Shown piece by piece: positions 28,252-37,034 of a stretch of DNA of 64,000 nucleotides. The notes under the pieces were generated by a model. That model was not told the DNA's origin. It worked only from the letters and a program-made list of their open reading frames with translations, and did not search any database. Origin of the DNA: Streptomyces sp. MJM8645 (GTDB taxonomy: Bacteria; Actinomycetota; Actinomycetes; Streptomycetales; Streptomycetaceae); assembly GCF_001625365.1 (NCBI RefSeq), contig NZ_LJJF01000001.1, positions 3,232,501-3,296,500 of the forward strand, written 5' to 3'. How positions within the stretch are numbered: position 1 is the stretch's first letter; each line of letters begins with the position of its first letter. The translations under genes were made by a program, and so were the position numbers.

Positions 28252-28836
28252 TCAATTACTTGACCCGTGACCTGAACTGATCGACCGCCAGCGTTCCAGC
28301 ATCCCCTCCGGCACCTCCTCGGCGGTCAGCGCGTACACCAGGTGGTCCTGCCAGGCGCCGTCGATGTGGAGATAGCGCGGGCGGATTCCCTCCGAGCGGA
28401 AGCCGAGCTTTTCCACCACCCGGCGGCTCGGGCCGTTCTCCGGGCGGATGCAGACCTCGATCCGGTGCAGGCCGAGGGTGCGGAAACAGTGGTTGACGGA
28501 AAGCGCCACGGCCGTCGGCATGATGCCCCGGCCGGCCACCGCCTCGTCGATCCAGTACCCGACGTTCGCCGAGCACATCGAGCCCCAGGTGATGCCGCCG
28601 ACGGTCAGCTGGCCCACCAGCTGGCCCTTGTAGAGCACGACGAAGGGCAGCATCCGCCCGGCCGAGCCCTCACCGCGCAGGAAGCGCACCATCTGCCGGA
28701 ACGTCGGGCGCGGCCCGGCGGCCTGCCCGGCCGGACCGGGCGGGACGGTCGCCTCCCAGCGGCGCAGCCAGTCCCGGTTGCGGAGGCTGACCTCCTGCCA
28801 CTCGCGCTGGTCGCGGGCCCGGATCGGGCGCAGCAC
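28252..28836 (-). CDS. RimJ/RimL-type GNAT N-acetyltransferase
   Basis: The 194-residue protein has the GNAT fold of ribosomal-protein alanine acetyltransferases: VGQLTVGGI, the acetyl-CoA loop WIDEAVAGRGIMPTAV (Q/RxxGxG/A-like), LHRIEVCIRPENGPSRRVVEKLGFRSEG and RYLHIDGAWQDHLVYAL. It acetylates protein N-termini or small molecules; the substrate is unknown. The start is taken as GTG 28836 behind a GGGGGAGG stretch. The reading frame is open upstream (…GWPVELHEGEV) without ATG or GTG, so a rarer start is possible. It is the last enzyme gene of the moeA-moaC-moaB unit and sits beside sepX, as in Corynebacterium. Confidence 0.88.
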   Translation of the reverse strand: MLRPIRARDQREWQEVSLRNRDWLRRWEATVPPGPAGQAAGPRPTFRQMVRFLRGEGSAGRMLPFVVLYKGQLVGQLTVGGITWGSMCSANVGYWIDEAVAGRGIMPTAVALSVNHCFRTLGLHRIEVCIRPENGPSRRVVEKLGFRSEGIRPRYLHIDGAWQDHLVYALTAEEVPEGMLERWRSISSGHGSSN

Positions 28837-28874
28837 GACCTCCCCCTCGTGGAGTTCTACCGGCCAGCCGGCGT

Positions 28875-29378
28875 TCAGTGCGCTCTCCCGGAAGCTGGTG
28901 CGTCCGGCCGGGGGTGGTCCCCGCCGCCGAGCTGGTCGACGGCGTGGGCGAGCAGCGGTTCGAGGACGGCCAGGCCGTCCTTGACGCCGCCGGTCGAGCC
29001 CGGCAGGTTGACGATCAGGGTACGTCCGGCGAGCCCGGCCAGCCCGCGGGAGAGCGCCGAGGTCGGGACCTTCTCCCGGCCGTACGCGCGGATGGACTCG
29101 GCGATGCCGGGGACCTGCCGGTCGATCACCCGGGCGGTCATCTCCGGGGTGAGGTCCATCGGCGAGATGCCGGTGCCGCCGGTGGTGAGCACGACGTCGT
29201 AGCCGGCCGCGACGGCCTCGCGCAGGACGGCCTCCACCGGCTCGCCGTCCGGGACGACCCGGGGGCCGTCGGCGGTGAAGCCCATCGCGGTCAGACCGGC
29301 CACCAGCAGCGGGCCGCCCCTGTCCTCGTAGACGCCGGCCGAGGCCCGGTTGGAGACCGTTACCGCAAGCGCCCTCAT
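28875..29378 (-). CDS. moaB: MoaB/Mog molybdopterin adenylyltransferase family protein
   Basis: The 167-residue protein belongs to the MoaB/Mog family, which adenylates molybdopterin before molybdenum insertion. Motifs include VSNRASAGVYEDRGGP, VVLTTGGTGISPMD (the GGTG loop) and LIVNLPGSTGG, the latter two lining the active site. The C-terminus has a His/Pro-rich tail. The ATG at 29378 lies 37 bases after the moaC stop. It sits between moaC and rimJ in a Moco-enzyme operon. The distinction between MoaB and Mog cannot be made from motifs alone. Confidence 0.9.
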   Translation of the reverse strand: MRALAVTVSNRASAGVYEDRGGPLLVAGLTAMGFTADGPRVVPDGEPVEAVLREAVAAGYDVVLTTGGTGISPMDLTPEMTARVIDRQVPGIAESIRAYGREKVPTSALSRGLAGLAGRTLIVNLPGSTGGVKDGLAVLEPLLAHAVDQLGGGDHPRPDAPASGRAH

Positions 29379-29415
29379 GCGCCCGCCCCCTCGATGGTGA
29401 ACCCGTTCCGCCCGC

Positions 29416-29916
29416 TCACTCGCCCGCCTCCGGCGCGAACCAGTCGCCGCTCTTGCCGCCGGTCTTGCTGAGCACCCGGACGGACTCGATGGTGGCGCCC
29501 TTGTCCACGGCCTTGACCATGTCGATGACGGTGAGGCCGGCCACCGCGACGGCGGTCAGCGCCTCCATCTCGACGCCGGTGCGGTCGGCGGTCCTCACGG
29601 TGGCGGTGATCTCGACGGCGTCGTCCGCGACCGTGAGGTCCACCGTGACGCCGGAGACGGCGATGGGGTGGCAGAGCGGGACCAGGTCGGGGGTCTTCTT
29701 GGCGCCCATGATCCCGGCGATCCGGGCCACCGCGAGGGCGTCGCCCTTGGGCACGCCCTCGCCGCGCAGCAGCTCGACCACCTTCGGGGAGACCCGGACC
29801 CGGCCGGCCGCGACGGCGGTGCGCGCGGTGGCGGCCTTCTCGGAGACGTCGACCATCCGGGCCGCGCCCTGGTCGTCGACGTGGGTGAGGCGGTCACCGG
29901 GGGGAGGTGTCGTCAC
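29416..29916 (-). CDS. moaC: cyclic pyranopterin monophosphate synthase accessory protein MoaC
   Basis: MoaC converts the cyclic GTP intermediate made by MoaA into cPMP, the first stable Moco precursor. The 166-residue protein contains [20 protein letters not shown] (the catalytic Lys/His-Pro segment), [15 protein letters not shown] and [12 protein letters not shown], all canonical. GTG 29916 has GGAGCC upstream. moaA is not in the window. Confidence 0.95.
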   Translation of the reverse strand: MTTPPPGDRLTHVDDQGAARMVDVSEKAATARTAVAAGRVRVSPKVVELLRGEGVPKGDALAVARIAGIMGAKKTPDLVPLCHPIAVSGVTVDLTVADDAVEITATVRTADRTGVEMEALTAVAVAGLTVIDMVKAVDKGATIESVRVLSKTGGKSGDWFAPEAGE

Positions 29917-30009
29917 GGGTGGCTCCAGGGGCGCGCAGGTGGAATACCGCGCTACCGTACAGCTCCTCCGCCCCACCCCGTGGGAGGGGCCTGGTCCGCG
30001 GGACATGTC

Positions 30010-31350
30010 CTAGGAACCGAGCAGGACCACGTCGACCTCGCTGCCGGCGGGCAGGGCGGTGACGGCCTCGGGGACGGTGATCAGGCAGTTCGCGCGGGCC
30101 AGGGCGCCGACCAGGTGCGACTCGGCGCCGCCCACCGGCTCGACGGTGCCGTCCGCCGCCGAGTAGCGGCCGCGCAGGAACTGCCGGCGGCCGGCCGGGG
30201 AGCGCAGCGCCGCCGGGCAGAGCGCGCGGACCACCGGGCGGTGGACGTCGGCGGCGCCGAGCATGGTGCGGATGACCGGGCGGACGAACAGCTCGAAGGA
30301 GATGTAGGCGCTGACCGGGTTGCCGGGCAGGGCGAGCAGCGGCACGCCGGCCGGGCCGCCGATCCGGCCGAAGCCCTGCGGCTTGCCGGGCTGCATCCGC
30401 AGCCTGCGGAAGTCGACACCGCCGTAGGACTCGAAGACCTCCTTGACCACGTCGTACGCGCCGACGCTGACCCCGCCGCTGGTGACGATCAGGTCGGCCC
30501 GGCCGAGCTGGTCCTCCAGGACGGCGCGCAGCCGGTCGGCCTGGTCCGGGACGGCGCCGACCCGGTAGGCGATGGCGCCGGCGTCCTGGGCGGCCGCGGT
30601 GAGGGTGAAGCTGTTGGAGTCGGAGATCTGCCCGGGGCCGACCGGCTCGCCGGGCTGGACCAGCTCGCTGCCGGTGGACAGCACCACGACCCGGGGGCGC
30701 GGGCGGACCGTGACGGTGGCGCGGCCGATCGCGGCGAGCAGGCCGAGCTGGGTGGGGCCGAGCCGGGTGCCGGCCCCCAGGACCTTGGTGCCGGCCGCGA
30801 CGTCGCTGCCGCGGCGGCGGATGTGGGCGCCCTCGGCGACCGGGCGCAGGACGCGGACCTCCTCGTCCTCGACGGGCGCGGTCATCGCGTCGGCGGGCAC
30901 GCCGGTGCCGGTGCCGCCGTCGGTCCATTCGACCGGGGCGACGGCCTGGGCGCCGGGCGGGACGGGGGCGCCGGTCATGATCCGGGCGGCCTGGCCGGGC
31001 CCGACCCGGGGCAGTTCGCCCGCGCCGGCCGCGATGTCGCCGACGACGGCGAGCACCGAGGGGTACGGGTCGGTGGCGCCGACGGTGTCGGCGGTGCGCA
31101 CGGCGTAGCCGTCCATCGAGCTGTTGTCGAAGGGCGGCAGGTCGCCGTCGGCGAGGACGTCCTCGGCGAGCCGGCAGCCCTGGGCGTCGAGCAGTTGCAG
31201 CTCGATGGCGGGCAGCGGGCCGACCGCGGCCAGGACGTCGCTGAGGTGTTCGTCCACCGTCCAGAGGCGGGGGGCCGCCGGTGCCGGGTCCGTGGTTCCG
31301 TCGCAGCAGGCTGCGGCGGATCCGGTGGTGTGGTGGGTGGACCCGGTCAT
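30010..31350 (-). CDS. moeA: MoeA / gephyrin-like molybdopterin molybdotransferase (Glp candidate)
   Basis: MoeA inserts molybdate into adenylated molybdopterin. The 446-residue protein has all domains: PPFDNSSMDGYAVR, RIMTGAPVPPGAQAVAPVEW, VVVLSTGSELVQPGEP, the SGGVSVGAYD loop, LPGNPVSAYISFELFVRP and a C-terminal domain IV. In Corynebacterium a MoeA paralogue beside rimJ and the membrane protein GlpR (Glp) became a cell-division factor that binds FtsZ. The gene order here (galU-moeA-…-rimJ-sepX) suggests this MoeA is the Glp orthologue. An N-terminal His/Cys-containing extension (HHTTGSAAACCDG) of about 28 residues precedes the fold. Confidence 0.92.
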   Translation of the reverse strand: MTGSTHHTTGSAAACCDGTTDPAPAAPRLWTVDEHLSDVLAAVGPLPAIELQLLDAQGCRLAEDVLADGDLPPFDNSSMDGYAVRTADTVGATDPYPSVLAVVGDIAAGAGELPRVGPGQAARIMTGAPVPPGAQAVAPVEWTDGGTGTGVPADAMTAPVEDEEVRVLRPVAEGAHIRRRGSDVAAGTKVLGAGTRLGPTQLGLLAAIGRATVTVRPRPRVVVLSTGSELVQPGEPVGPGQISDSNSFTLTAAAQDAGAIAYRVGAVPDQADRLRAVLEDQLGRADLIVTSGGVSVGAYDVVKEVFESYGGVDFRRLRMQPGKPQGFGRIGGPAGVPLLALPGNPVSAYISFELFVRPVIRTMLGAADVHRPVVRALCPAALRSPAGRRQFLRGRYSAADGTVEPVGGAESHLVGALARANCLITVPEAVTALPAGSEVDVVLLGS

Positions 31351-31375
31351 CGGCGGCTCGCTCTCTGTCGTCGTG

Positions 31376-32296
31376 TCAGTCCTGCAGCTCGGAGGCGACG
31401 AACTCGCGCAGCCAGGAGCGGAACTCCGGGCCGAGGTCCTCGCGCTCGGAGGCCAGTCGGACGATAGCGCGCAGGTAGTCCGCGCGGTCGCCGGTGTCGT
31501 AGCGGCGGCCCTTGAAGAGCACGCCGTGGACCTGGCCGCCGGCCTCCGGGTCGCGGGTGGTCAGCTCGCGCAGGGCGTCGGTGAGCTGGATCTCGCCGCC
31601 GCGGCCGGGCGGGGTCTCCCGCAGCACGTCGAAGACCAGCGGGTCGAGGACGTAGCGGCCGATGACGGCGTAGTTCGAGGGGGCCTCGTTCGTCTCGGGC
31701 TTCTCGACCAGGTCGGTCACCTGGAAGACGTCCTCGCCGAAGCCGTTCGCCTTGACGGCGGCGCAGCCGTAGAGGTGGATCTGGGAGGGGTCGACCTCCA
31801 TGAGGGCGACGACCGAGCCGCCGAGCTCCTGCTGGACCTCGATCATGCGGGCGAGCAGCGGGTCGCGCGGGTCGATCAGGTCGTCGCCGAGGAGGACGGC
31901 GAAGGGCTGGCCGGCCACGTGCTGCTCGGCGACCGAGACGGCGTGGCCGAGGCCCTTCGGGTCGCCCTGGCGGACGTAGTGCATGTTGGCCAGCTCGACG
32001 GATTCGCGGACCCGGCGCAGGCGGTCCTCGTCGCCCTTGCGGGCGAGCAGCTCCTCCAGCTCGTACGCGCGGTCGAAGTGGTCCTCCAGGGCCCGCTTGT
32101 TACGGCCGGTGACCATCAGTATGTCGGACAGCCCCGCGGAGGAGGCCTCCTCGACGACGTACTGGATGGCCGGCTTGTCGACGACGGGCAGCATCTCCTT
32201 CGGAGTGGCCTTGGTTGCCGGGAGGAAGCGGGTGCCCAGTCCGGCCGCGGGTACCACGGCCTTGGTTACCGGGATTCGGGAGTTGGTCGTCGTCAT
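31376..32296 (-). CDS. galU: UTP-glucose-1-phosphate uridylyltransferase
   Basis: GalU makes UDP-glucose for trehalose, glycogen-like and envelope polysaccharides. The 306-residue protein has the nucleotidyltransferase motif AAGLGTRFLPATKATPKEML, then DKPAIQYVVEEA, ILMVTGRNKRALEDHFD, GDDLIDP and LVEKP. Start ATG 32296 has AAGG 7 bases upstream. The stop lies 25 bases from moeA, so it is probably co-transcribed with the moeA-rimJ genes, as in other actinobacteria. Confidence 0.95.
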   Translation of the reverse strand: MTTTNSRIPVTKAVVPAAGLGTRFLPATKATPKEMLPVVDKPAIQYVVEEASSAGLSDILMVTGRNKRALEDHFDRAYELEELLARKGDEDRLRRVRESVELANMHYVRQGDPKGLGHAVSVAEQHVAGQPFAVLLGDDLIDPRDPLLARMIEVQQELGGSVVALMEVDPSQIHLYGCAAVKANGFGEDVFQVTDLVEKPETNEAPSNYAVIGRYVLDPLVFDVLRETPPGRGGEIQLTDALRELTTRDPEAGGQVHGVLFKGRRYDTGDRADYLRAIVRLASEREDLGPEFRSWLREFVASELQD

Positions 32297-32346
32297 GCGT
32301 TTACCTTACTCAGGCACGTTTTCGCCCGGCCGAGCGCGGTCGACGG

Positions 32347-33258
32347 CTAGGACAGCACGTCGCGGGGCCCGGCCACGGCGGCAGGCGTATGGGAATTGAC
32401 CGGCTGGGCGAGGGGGTCCCCGCCGGCACAGGGCGACAGACTACCCGGCTTTTTTGAACGGTCACGCTCGGCAGTCGCGTTGGGCTGCGCACCGGCGGCG
32501 GGCGGGGCGGCCGGCCGCGCCGCCGACCGGTCGCCGGGGCCCGGGCGGACCCGCCAGCAGTCGCCGCCGGCCGCCCTGGCCTCGGCGAGCGCGCGGTCGG
32601 CGGCGCGCAGCAGCACGGCGGCGTGGGTGCCGTCCTCGGGCAGCACGGCGACGCCGACGGCGGCGGTGAGGCCGTTGCCGTGCGCCGGGCGGGACTCGCG
32701 CGGGCCGGAGGACCAGTCGAGCAGCAGGTGCCGGCGGACCGACCAGACCAGGCGCTCGGCGACCTGCGCGGCGCCCTCGGCGCCGGTGTCCGGCAGCACC
32801 ACCAGGAACTCCTCGCCGCTGTAGCGGCCGAGGGTGTCGGCGCGGCGGATCTCCATCGCCAGCCGCTGGGCGAGGTCGCGCAGCACCGCACCGGCACGGC
32901 CGCGGCCGTGCTCGGCGACGACCGCGTCGAAGCCGGTGATCTCCAGCAGCAGCACGGCCAGCGGGCGTGGTCCTTCGGGCTGGTCGGTCCGCTCGGCGCG
33001 GCGGGCGCGCTCGATCTCGCGGTCCAGGGTGAGCTGCAGGTGGCGGTAGTTCCACACGCCGGTGAGCGGGTCGCAGGAGGCGGTGCGCTCCAGGTCGGCG
33101 CAGTGGGTCTCCAGTTCGGCGATCCGCTCGCGCAGCTGCTCCTGCCGGGCGGCGGCTTCGGCGCCGCCCCGGCGCAGCCGCAGCCCGAGCACGGTGGCGC
33201 CGGCCAGCGCGGGGGCGCTGAGCACGGCCAGGGCCTGGACCAGCAGCGGGGTGGACAA
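32347..33258 (-). CDS. GGDEF-domain protein (variant SGEEF diguanylate cyclase)
   Basis: The 303-residue protein has an N-terminal helix (residues 3-22), a coiled-coil linker and a GGDEF domain (about 60-240). The active-site loop reads SGEEF at residues 147-151 instead of GG(D/E)EF. The inhibitory I-site RxxD (Arg138-Arg-Ala-Asp141) is retained at the correct five-residue spacing. It could make c-di-GMP, the signal that controls BldD and development, or have become a c-di-GMP sensor. The C-terminus is a disordered Pro/Ser tail. TTG 33258 is the best start (AAAGG upstream). It diverges from the folate cyclo-ligase gene. Confidence 0.85.
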   Translation of the reverse strand: MSTPLLVQALAVLSAPALAGATVLGLRLRRGGAEAAARQEQLRERIAELETHCADLERTASCDPLTGVWNYRHLQLTLDREIERARRAERTDQPEGPRPLAVLLLEITGFDAVVAEHGRGRAGAVLRDLAQRLAMEIRRADTLGRYSGEEFLVVLPDTGAEGAAQVAERLVWSVRRHLLLDWSSGPRESRPAHGNGLTAAVGVAVLPEDGTHAAVLLRAADRALAEARAAGGDCWRVRPGPGDRSAARPAAPPAAGAQPNATAERDRSKKPGSLSPCAGGDPLAQPVNSHTPAAVAGPRDVLS

Positions 33259-33372
33259 TCGCGGCGGCCTTTCGCATGTCAGGCTCTGCGCGTCGATGGC
33301 GCCGGCCGGCGGGACCGGTCGGTGAGACCGGTCGGCGGCACAGCTCGACGGCACAGAGTTGCGGAGGATCCG

Positions 33373-33948
33373 ATGCACAACGAGAAGAGCGATCTGAGGA
33401 CACGGCTGTTGACCCGGCGCCGCGCACTCTCCGCCGACGGGCGCGCGGAGGCCGCGCACGCGCTGGCCGGGCACGCCGGGGAGCTGGCGGCGCCGGGCAC
33501 CACCGTGGCCGCGTACGTGTCGGTGGGCGCCGAGCCCGGGACCAGGCCGTTGCTGGACGCGCTGCGGGCGCGCGGGGTGCGGGTCCTGCTGCCGGTGCTG
33601 CTGCCCGACAACGACCTGGACTGGGCCGCCTACCAGGGCCCGCAGGAGCTGGCCCCGGCCGGGCGCGGGCTGCTGGAGCCGGTCGGCCCGAGGCTCGGCC
33701 CGGAGGCGGTCACGGAGGCCTCGGTGGTGCTGCTGCCGGGCCTGGCGGTGGACCGGCGGGGGCTGCGGCTGGGCCGCGGCGGCGGCAGTTACGACCGGGT
33801 GCTGGCCCGGCTGGGGCGGGCGGGCGCGCGGCCGGTGCTGGCGGTGCTGCTGTACGAGCACGAGCTGCTGGACGAGGTGCCGGCCGAGCCGCACGACCGC
33901 CCGGTGGACCTGGCGGTCACGCCCGCCGGGCTGCGCAGGCTGGGGTGA
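33373..33948 (+). CDS. 5-formyltetrahydrofolate cyclo-ligase
   Basis: The enzyme converts 5-formyl-THF to 5,10-methenyl-THF with ATP, recycling folate. The 191-residue protein has the N-terminal basic helix (LRTRLLTRRRALSADGR), VSVGAEPGTRPLLDAL, VLLPGLAVDRRGLRLGRGGGSYDR (the family signature) and a C-terminal DRPVDLAVTPAG. ATG 33373 has GGAGG 5 bases upstream. Its presence divergently beside the galU-moeA unit is conserved in actinobacteria including Corynebacterium. Confidence 0.93.
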   Translation: MHNEKSDLRTRLLTRRRALSADGRAEAAHALAGHAGELAAPGTTVAAYVSVGAEPGTRPLLDALRARGVRVLLPVLLPDNDLDWAAYQGPQELAPAGRGLLEPVGPRLGPEAVTEASVVLLPGLAVDRRGLRLGRGGGSYDRVLARLGRAGARPVLAVLLYEHELLDEVPAEPHDRPVDLAVTPAGLRRLG

Positions 33949-33953
33949 GACGG

Positions 33954-33989
33954 CGGCGGCCCCGCTCCGGGGAGGGAGCGGGGCCGCCG
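33954..33989. terminator. bidirectional terminator
   Basis: A 15-bp perfect stem, CGGCGGCCCCGCTCC (33954-33968) with 33975-33989, has a 6-base loop. It sits between the convergent cyclo-ligase and penicillin acylase genes. Confidence 0.9.
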
Positions 33990-34011
33990 GGGTCGTGCGG
34001 GTCGTGCGGGG

Positions 34012-36723
34012 TCAGCCGTTGGTGAGCACCAGCTTGTGCTTGGTGGCCTTCTCGACCGCGTCCGGCGTGTAGGCCCAGGTCAGCAGCTTGCCCTTGAGCC
34101 AGAGGTCGGTCTGGTCGTTGTAGTTGTCGTGGAAGGCGTGGCCGGAGGCGCCGCCGACGTTGATCCAGCGCGAGGAGTCGAGGTCGCTCAGGTCGATCAC
34201 CATCCGCATCGACGGGATCCAGTCCACCTGGTAGCCGGCCGCCGCGTTCCAGCCGGCCGCGTCGACGGCCGCGGAGCCGCCGGAGAGCCGGTACGGGCCG
34301 CGGTTGAGCAGCCGGTGGACCACGCCGGAGGCGATCGAGGAATCGTCCGTGCCGAGGGTCTGCTCGCGCAGGGTCAGCTTGTGCAGGCGGCCCCAGCTCC
34401 AGGTGGAGATGTCCTTGCTGAGCAGCGAGGTGAGGTCCTGCCGGGCGTCCTTCATCGCCTCCTTGAGCAGGTTGTCCAGGCCCTTCTGCTCCTTGTGCTG
34501 GGAGTCGATGTACGTCCACCAGGAGCTGTCCGGCTTGTCCAGCTGCTGCCGGACCACCTCGGTCCAGCGGTCACCGCCGTCCGGCTGGGCCTTGCCCGGG
34601 TCGCGGGTGCCGCACTCGGTGACGATCTTGCTGGAGCTGTCCGGCCTGGTCGGGTCGTCCTGCTGGCGGACCAGCAGGCAGTTGCCCTTGGCCCGCAGGT
34701 CGGCCGGGAACTTCTGGCCGAAGGCGAGGCTGAGCAGCTGGCGCCAGACGCCGTTGTAGTAGGCGGCGGCGGCCGAGTCGGCGTCCTGGTGGTAGTTCCA
34801 ATCCTTCAGCAGGTCCTGGGCCTCGCGCACGTACGGGTCGTCGATCTGCTGCTTGAGCAGCAGCGGGACGAGCGTCTTGGCCATGATGCTGGTGTTGTCC
34901 AGCTGCATGGTCTGCATGTCGTCCGGCGAGATCTTGCCGTTGTTCTTGAGCAGGCCCTCGATCTGGTCGGTGATCTCCTTGGCCCGGGTGCCGTACTCCC
35001 AGTCCTTGGTGAGCGAGTACTTGTAGCTCGGGTCCACCACGGCCTGGTTGGCGGTGACGATGTAGCCCGCGGACGGGTCCAGGCTGTACGGCAGGGCGGT
35101 GAAGGGGATCGAGCCCTTCCACTGGTACGTGGAGTCCCAGCCCGGGGCCGGGTAGCTGCCGTCGCCCTTGCCGCGGACCGGGATGTCGCCGGGGGCCTGG
35201 TAGCCGATGTGCTTGGCGTCGGCGTAGACCAGGTTCTGCGCGGGGACGGCGAAGTCCTTGGCGGCGGCCCGGAACTCGTCCCAGTTGCGGGCCCGGTCCA
35301 GCTCGAACACCGCGTCCATGGTCTTGCCGGGGTTCAGCGCCGTCCACTGCAGGGCGACGCCGTAGCCGCCGGTGCCGCGGTCGGGGGCGGCGCTGCCGTT
35401 GGGGGCGTACTTGCCGACGTTCTGCTGCTCGGTGCTCTGGTCGGAGATGAGCGGGGCGCCGGTCTGGGTGGTGCGGACGGTGATCGTGCGGTCCTCGCCG
35501 CCGGCGACCTTGATGGTCTCCTTGCGGAGGTCGAACTTCACGTCCTTGCCGTCGACCTGGTAGGTGTCCGGGCCGGTGACCTTCTCCAGGTAGAGGTCGG
35601 TCACGTCGGCGCCGAGGTTGGTGAAGCCCCAGGCGACGTCCTTGTTGTGGCCGATTATCACGCCGGGCATGCCGGCGAAGCTGAAGCCGGAGACGTCGTA
35701 CTGGCAGGCCGGCGAGCTGGTGCGGCAGTGCAGGCCCATCTGGTACCAGACCGAGGGCAGGCCGGGGCCGAGGTGCGGGTCGTTGGCCAGCAGCGGCTTG
35801 CCGGTGGTGGTGTGGGTGCCGGCGACGACCCAGGAGTTGGAGCCGATGCCCTGGCCGGGGCGGCCGAGCAGCTGCGGCATGCCGTCGATCCGGTCGGTGA
35901 GGCCCTGGAGCAGCGCCTTGGTGGTGGCCGCGCCCTGGGTGGTGGCGGTGCCGCCGCCGGACGGGGGCGAGCCGTCGGCGGGGCGGTAGTTGTCGCCGGC
36001 CACCGTGCCGGTCTTCACGATCGTGCCGTTGCGGGTGTACGGGTAGTCGGGGTACAGCTCGGCGATCTTGTCCGGACCGAAGTCCTGGGCCAGCAGCGAG
36101 CGGTCGATCTCCTCCTGGAGGTTCCCGGAGAGGTTCCAGGCCATCGCCTTGAGCCAGGCCACCGAGTCGACCGGGCTCCACTGCTCGGGCTGGTAGTCGC
36201 CGTTGACGGCGCCGAGCAGGGCGTACTCCAGCGAGGCCTTCTCGCCGCCGGGGTGCTCGCCGAGCCAGGCGTTCACGCCGTCCGCGTAGGCCTGGAGGTT
36301 CTTCTTGGTGTCGGCCGACAGCTTGGTGTCGAACTCCTTCTGCGCCACCTGCCGCCAGCCCATGGTGCGGATGAAGGCGTCGGTGTCGACCTGGCCGTCG
36401 CCGAACATCTCGGACAGCCGGCCGGCGGTGATGTGCCGCCGGACGTCCATCTCCCAGAAGCGGTCCTGCGCCTGGACGTAGCCCTGGGCGCGGAAGAGGT
36501 CCTCGCTGGTGTCGGCGTAGAGCTGCGGGATGCCGTTGGCGTCCCGCTTGACGTCGACCGGCGCGCTCATGCCCGCCACCTTGACGGTGCCGTCGACCTC
36601 CGGGAAGGACGCGCGGACCGCGGTGACCCCGCGGTAGCCGCCGTAGCCGACGCCGGCCACCAGCAGCACGACCAGCACGATCACGATCAGACGGGCGCGC
36701 CGGAACTTCTTCGAGCGGGGCAT
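34012..36723 (-). CDS. penicillin acylase family Ntn-hydrolase
   Basis: The 903-residue precursor has a basic N-terminus and one hydrophobic helix (residues 11-30) that anchors or exports it. The alpha chain, linker and beta chain follow. Self-cleavage should expose Ser295 (GIG|SNSWVVAG), the N-terminal nucleophile of this family. LLANDPHLG supplies the oxyanion-hole Asn, and GVIIGHNKDVAWGFTN is typical. Family members hydrolyse acyl-homoserine lactones, penicillins or other N-acyl amides outside the membrane. The S. coelicolor gene at this locus (SCO3184) is annotated as a penicillin acylase. The true substrate is unknown. Confidence 0.92.
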   Translation of the reverse strand: MPRSKKFRRARLIVIVLVVLLVAGVGYGGYRGVTAVRASFPEVDGTVKVAGMSAPVDVKRDANGIPQLYADTSEDLFRAQGYVQAQDRFWEMDVRRHITAGRLSEMFGDGQVDTDAFIRTMGWRQVAQKEFDTKLSADTKKNLQAYADGVNAWLGEHPGGEKASLEYALLGAVNGDYQPEQWSPVDSVAWLKAMAWNLSGNLQEEIDRSLLAQDFGPDKIAELYPDYPYTRNGTIVKTGTVAGDNYRPADGSPPSGGGTATTQGAATTKALLQGLTDRIDGMPQLLGRPGQGIGSNSWVVAGTHTTTGKPLLANDPHLGPGLPSVWYQMGLHCRTSSPACQYDVSGFSFAGMPGVIIGHNKDVAWGFTNLGADVTDLYLEKVTGPDTYQVDGKDVKFDLRKETIKVAGGEDRTITVRTTQTGAPLISDQSTEQQNVGKYAPNGSAAPDRGTGGYGVALQWTALNPGKTMDAVFELDRARNWDEFRAAAKDFAVPAQNLVYADAKHIGYQAPGDIPVRGKGDGSYPAPGWDSTYQWKGSIPFTALPYSLDPSAGYIVTANQAVVDPSYKYSLTKDWEYGTRAKEITDQIEGLLKNNGKISPDDMQTMQLDNTSIMAKTLVPLLLKQQIDDPYVREAQDLLKDWNYHQDADSAAAAYYNGVWRQLLSLAFGQKFPADLRAKGNCLLVRQQDDPTRPDSSSKIVTECGTRDPGKAQPDGGDRWTEVVRQQLDKPDSSWWTYIDSQHKEQKGLDNLLKEAMKDARQDLTSLLSKDISTWSWGRLHKLTLREQTLGTDDSSIASGVVHRLLNRGPYRLSGGSAAVDAAGWNAAAGYQVDWIPSMRMVIDLSDLDSSRWINVGGASGHAFHDNYNDQTDLWLKGKLLTWAYTPDAVEKATKHKLVLTNG

Positions 36724-37034
36724 CTGGGTCCTTGCGGTCCTGACTTCGGGGCGGGCGGGCGTGTCCAGGGCCGGGGGCCGTGACAGGGCACCACATTAGG
36801 CCGAGTCGGCCGAGCGGCGTGCACGGGGGACGCTCACCGTGGGATCGGAGGAGGTCAACGAGGAGGCCTGGAGGCGGCGGTCGGGGGCCCGGGGAGGAAA
36901 AGAAACTAAAGATATGGCAAAATGTTAGACTGAGTAACGATCCGCAACAGGAGCATTGACGCCTTCTTAACGGGTCGCACCCTCCAGCACCACCAGACAC
37001 CCCGCCCGCCCCTGCCTGCACGAGGTGCCACTGC
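36724..37034. other. divergent intergenic region with an A-rich patch
   Basis: This gap separates the acylase (minus) and antiporter (plus) genes. It contains an A-rich patch at about 36895-36940, unusual in this GC-rich DNA, with a -10-like TAGACT at 36926-36931 and an isolated TTGACG at 36956-36961. I see no complete promoter, riboswitch or reading frame. The antiporter GTG has GAGGTG 8 bases upstream. Confidence 0.4.

Noticed and set aside
34012..36723. Acyl-homoserine lactone quorum-quenching function for the acylase
   Set aside because: The fold and nucleophile fit, but substrate cannot be told from sequence, so only the family is stated.
35500..36783. Long + strand frame across the penicillin acylase gene
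   Set aside because: Its codon pattern is that of an antisense shadow (Val/Gly/Leu/Arg runs) and it has no family motif. The minus frame contains the full acylase.
36956..36985. TTGACG as a promoter for the antiporter
   Set aside because: No -10 of any quality occurs 16-19 bases downstream.
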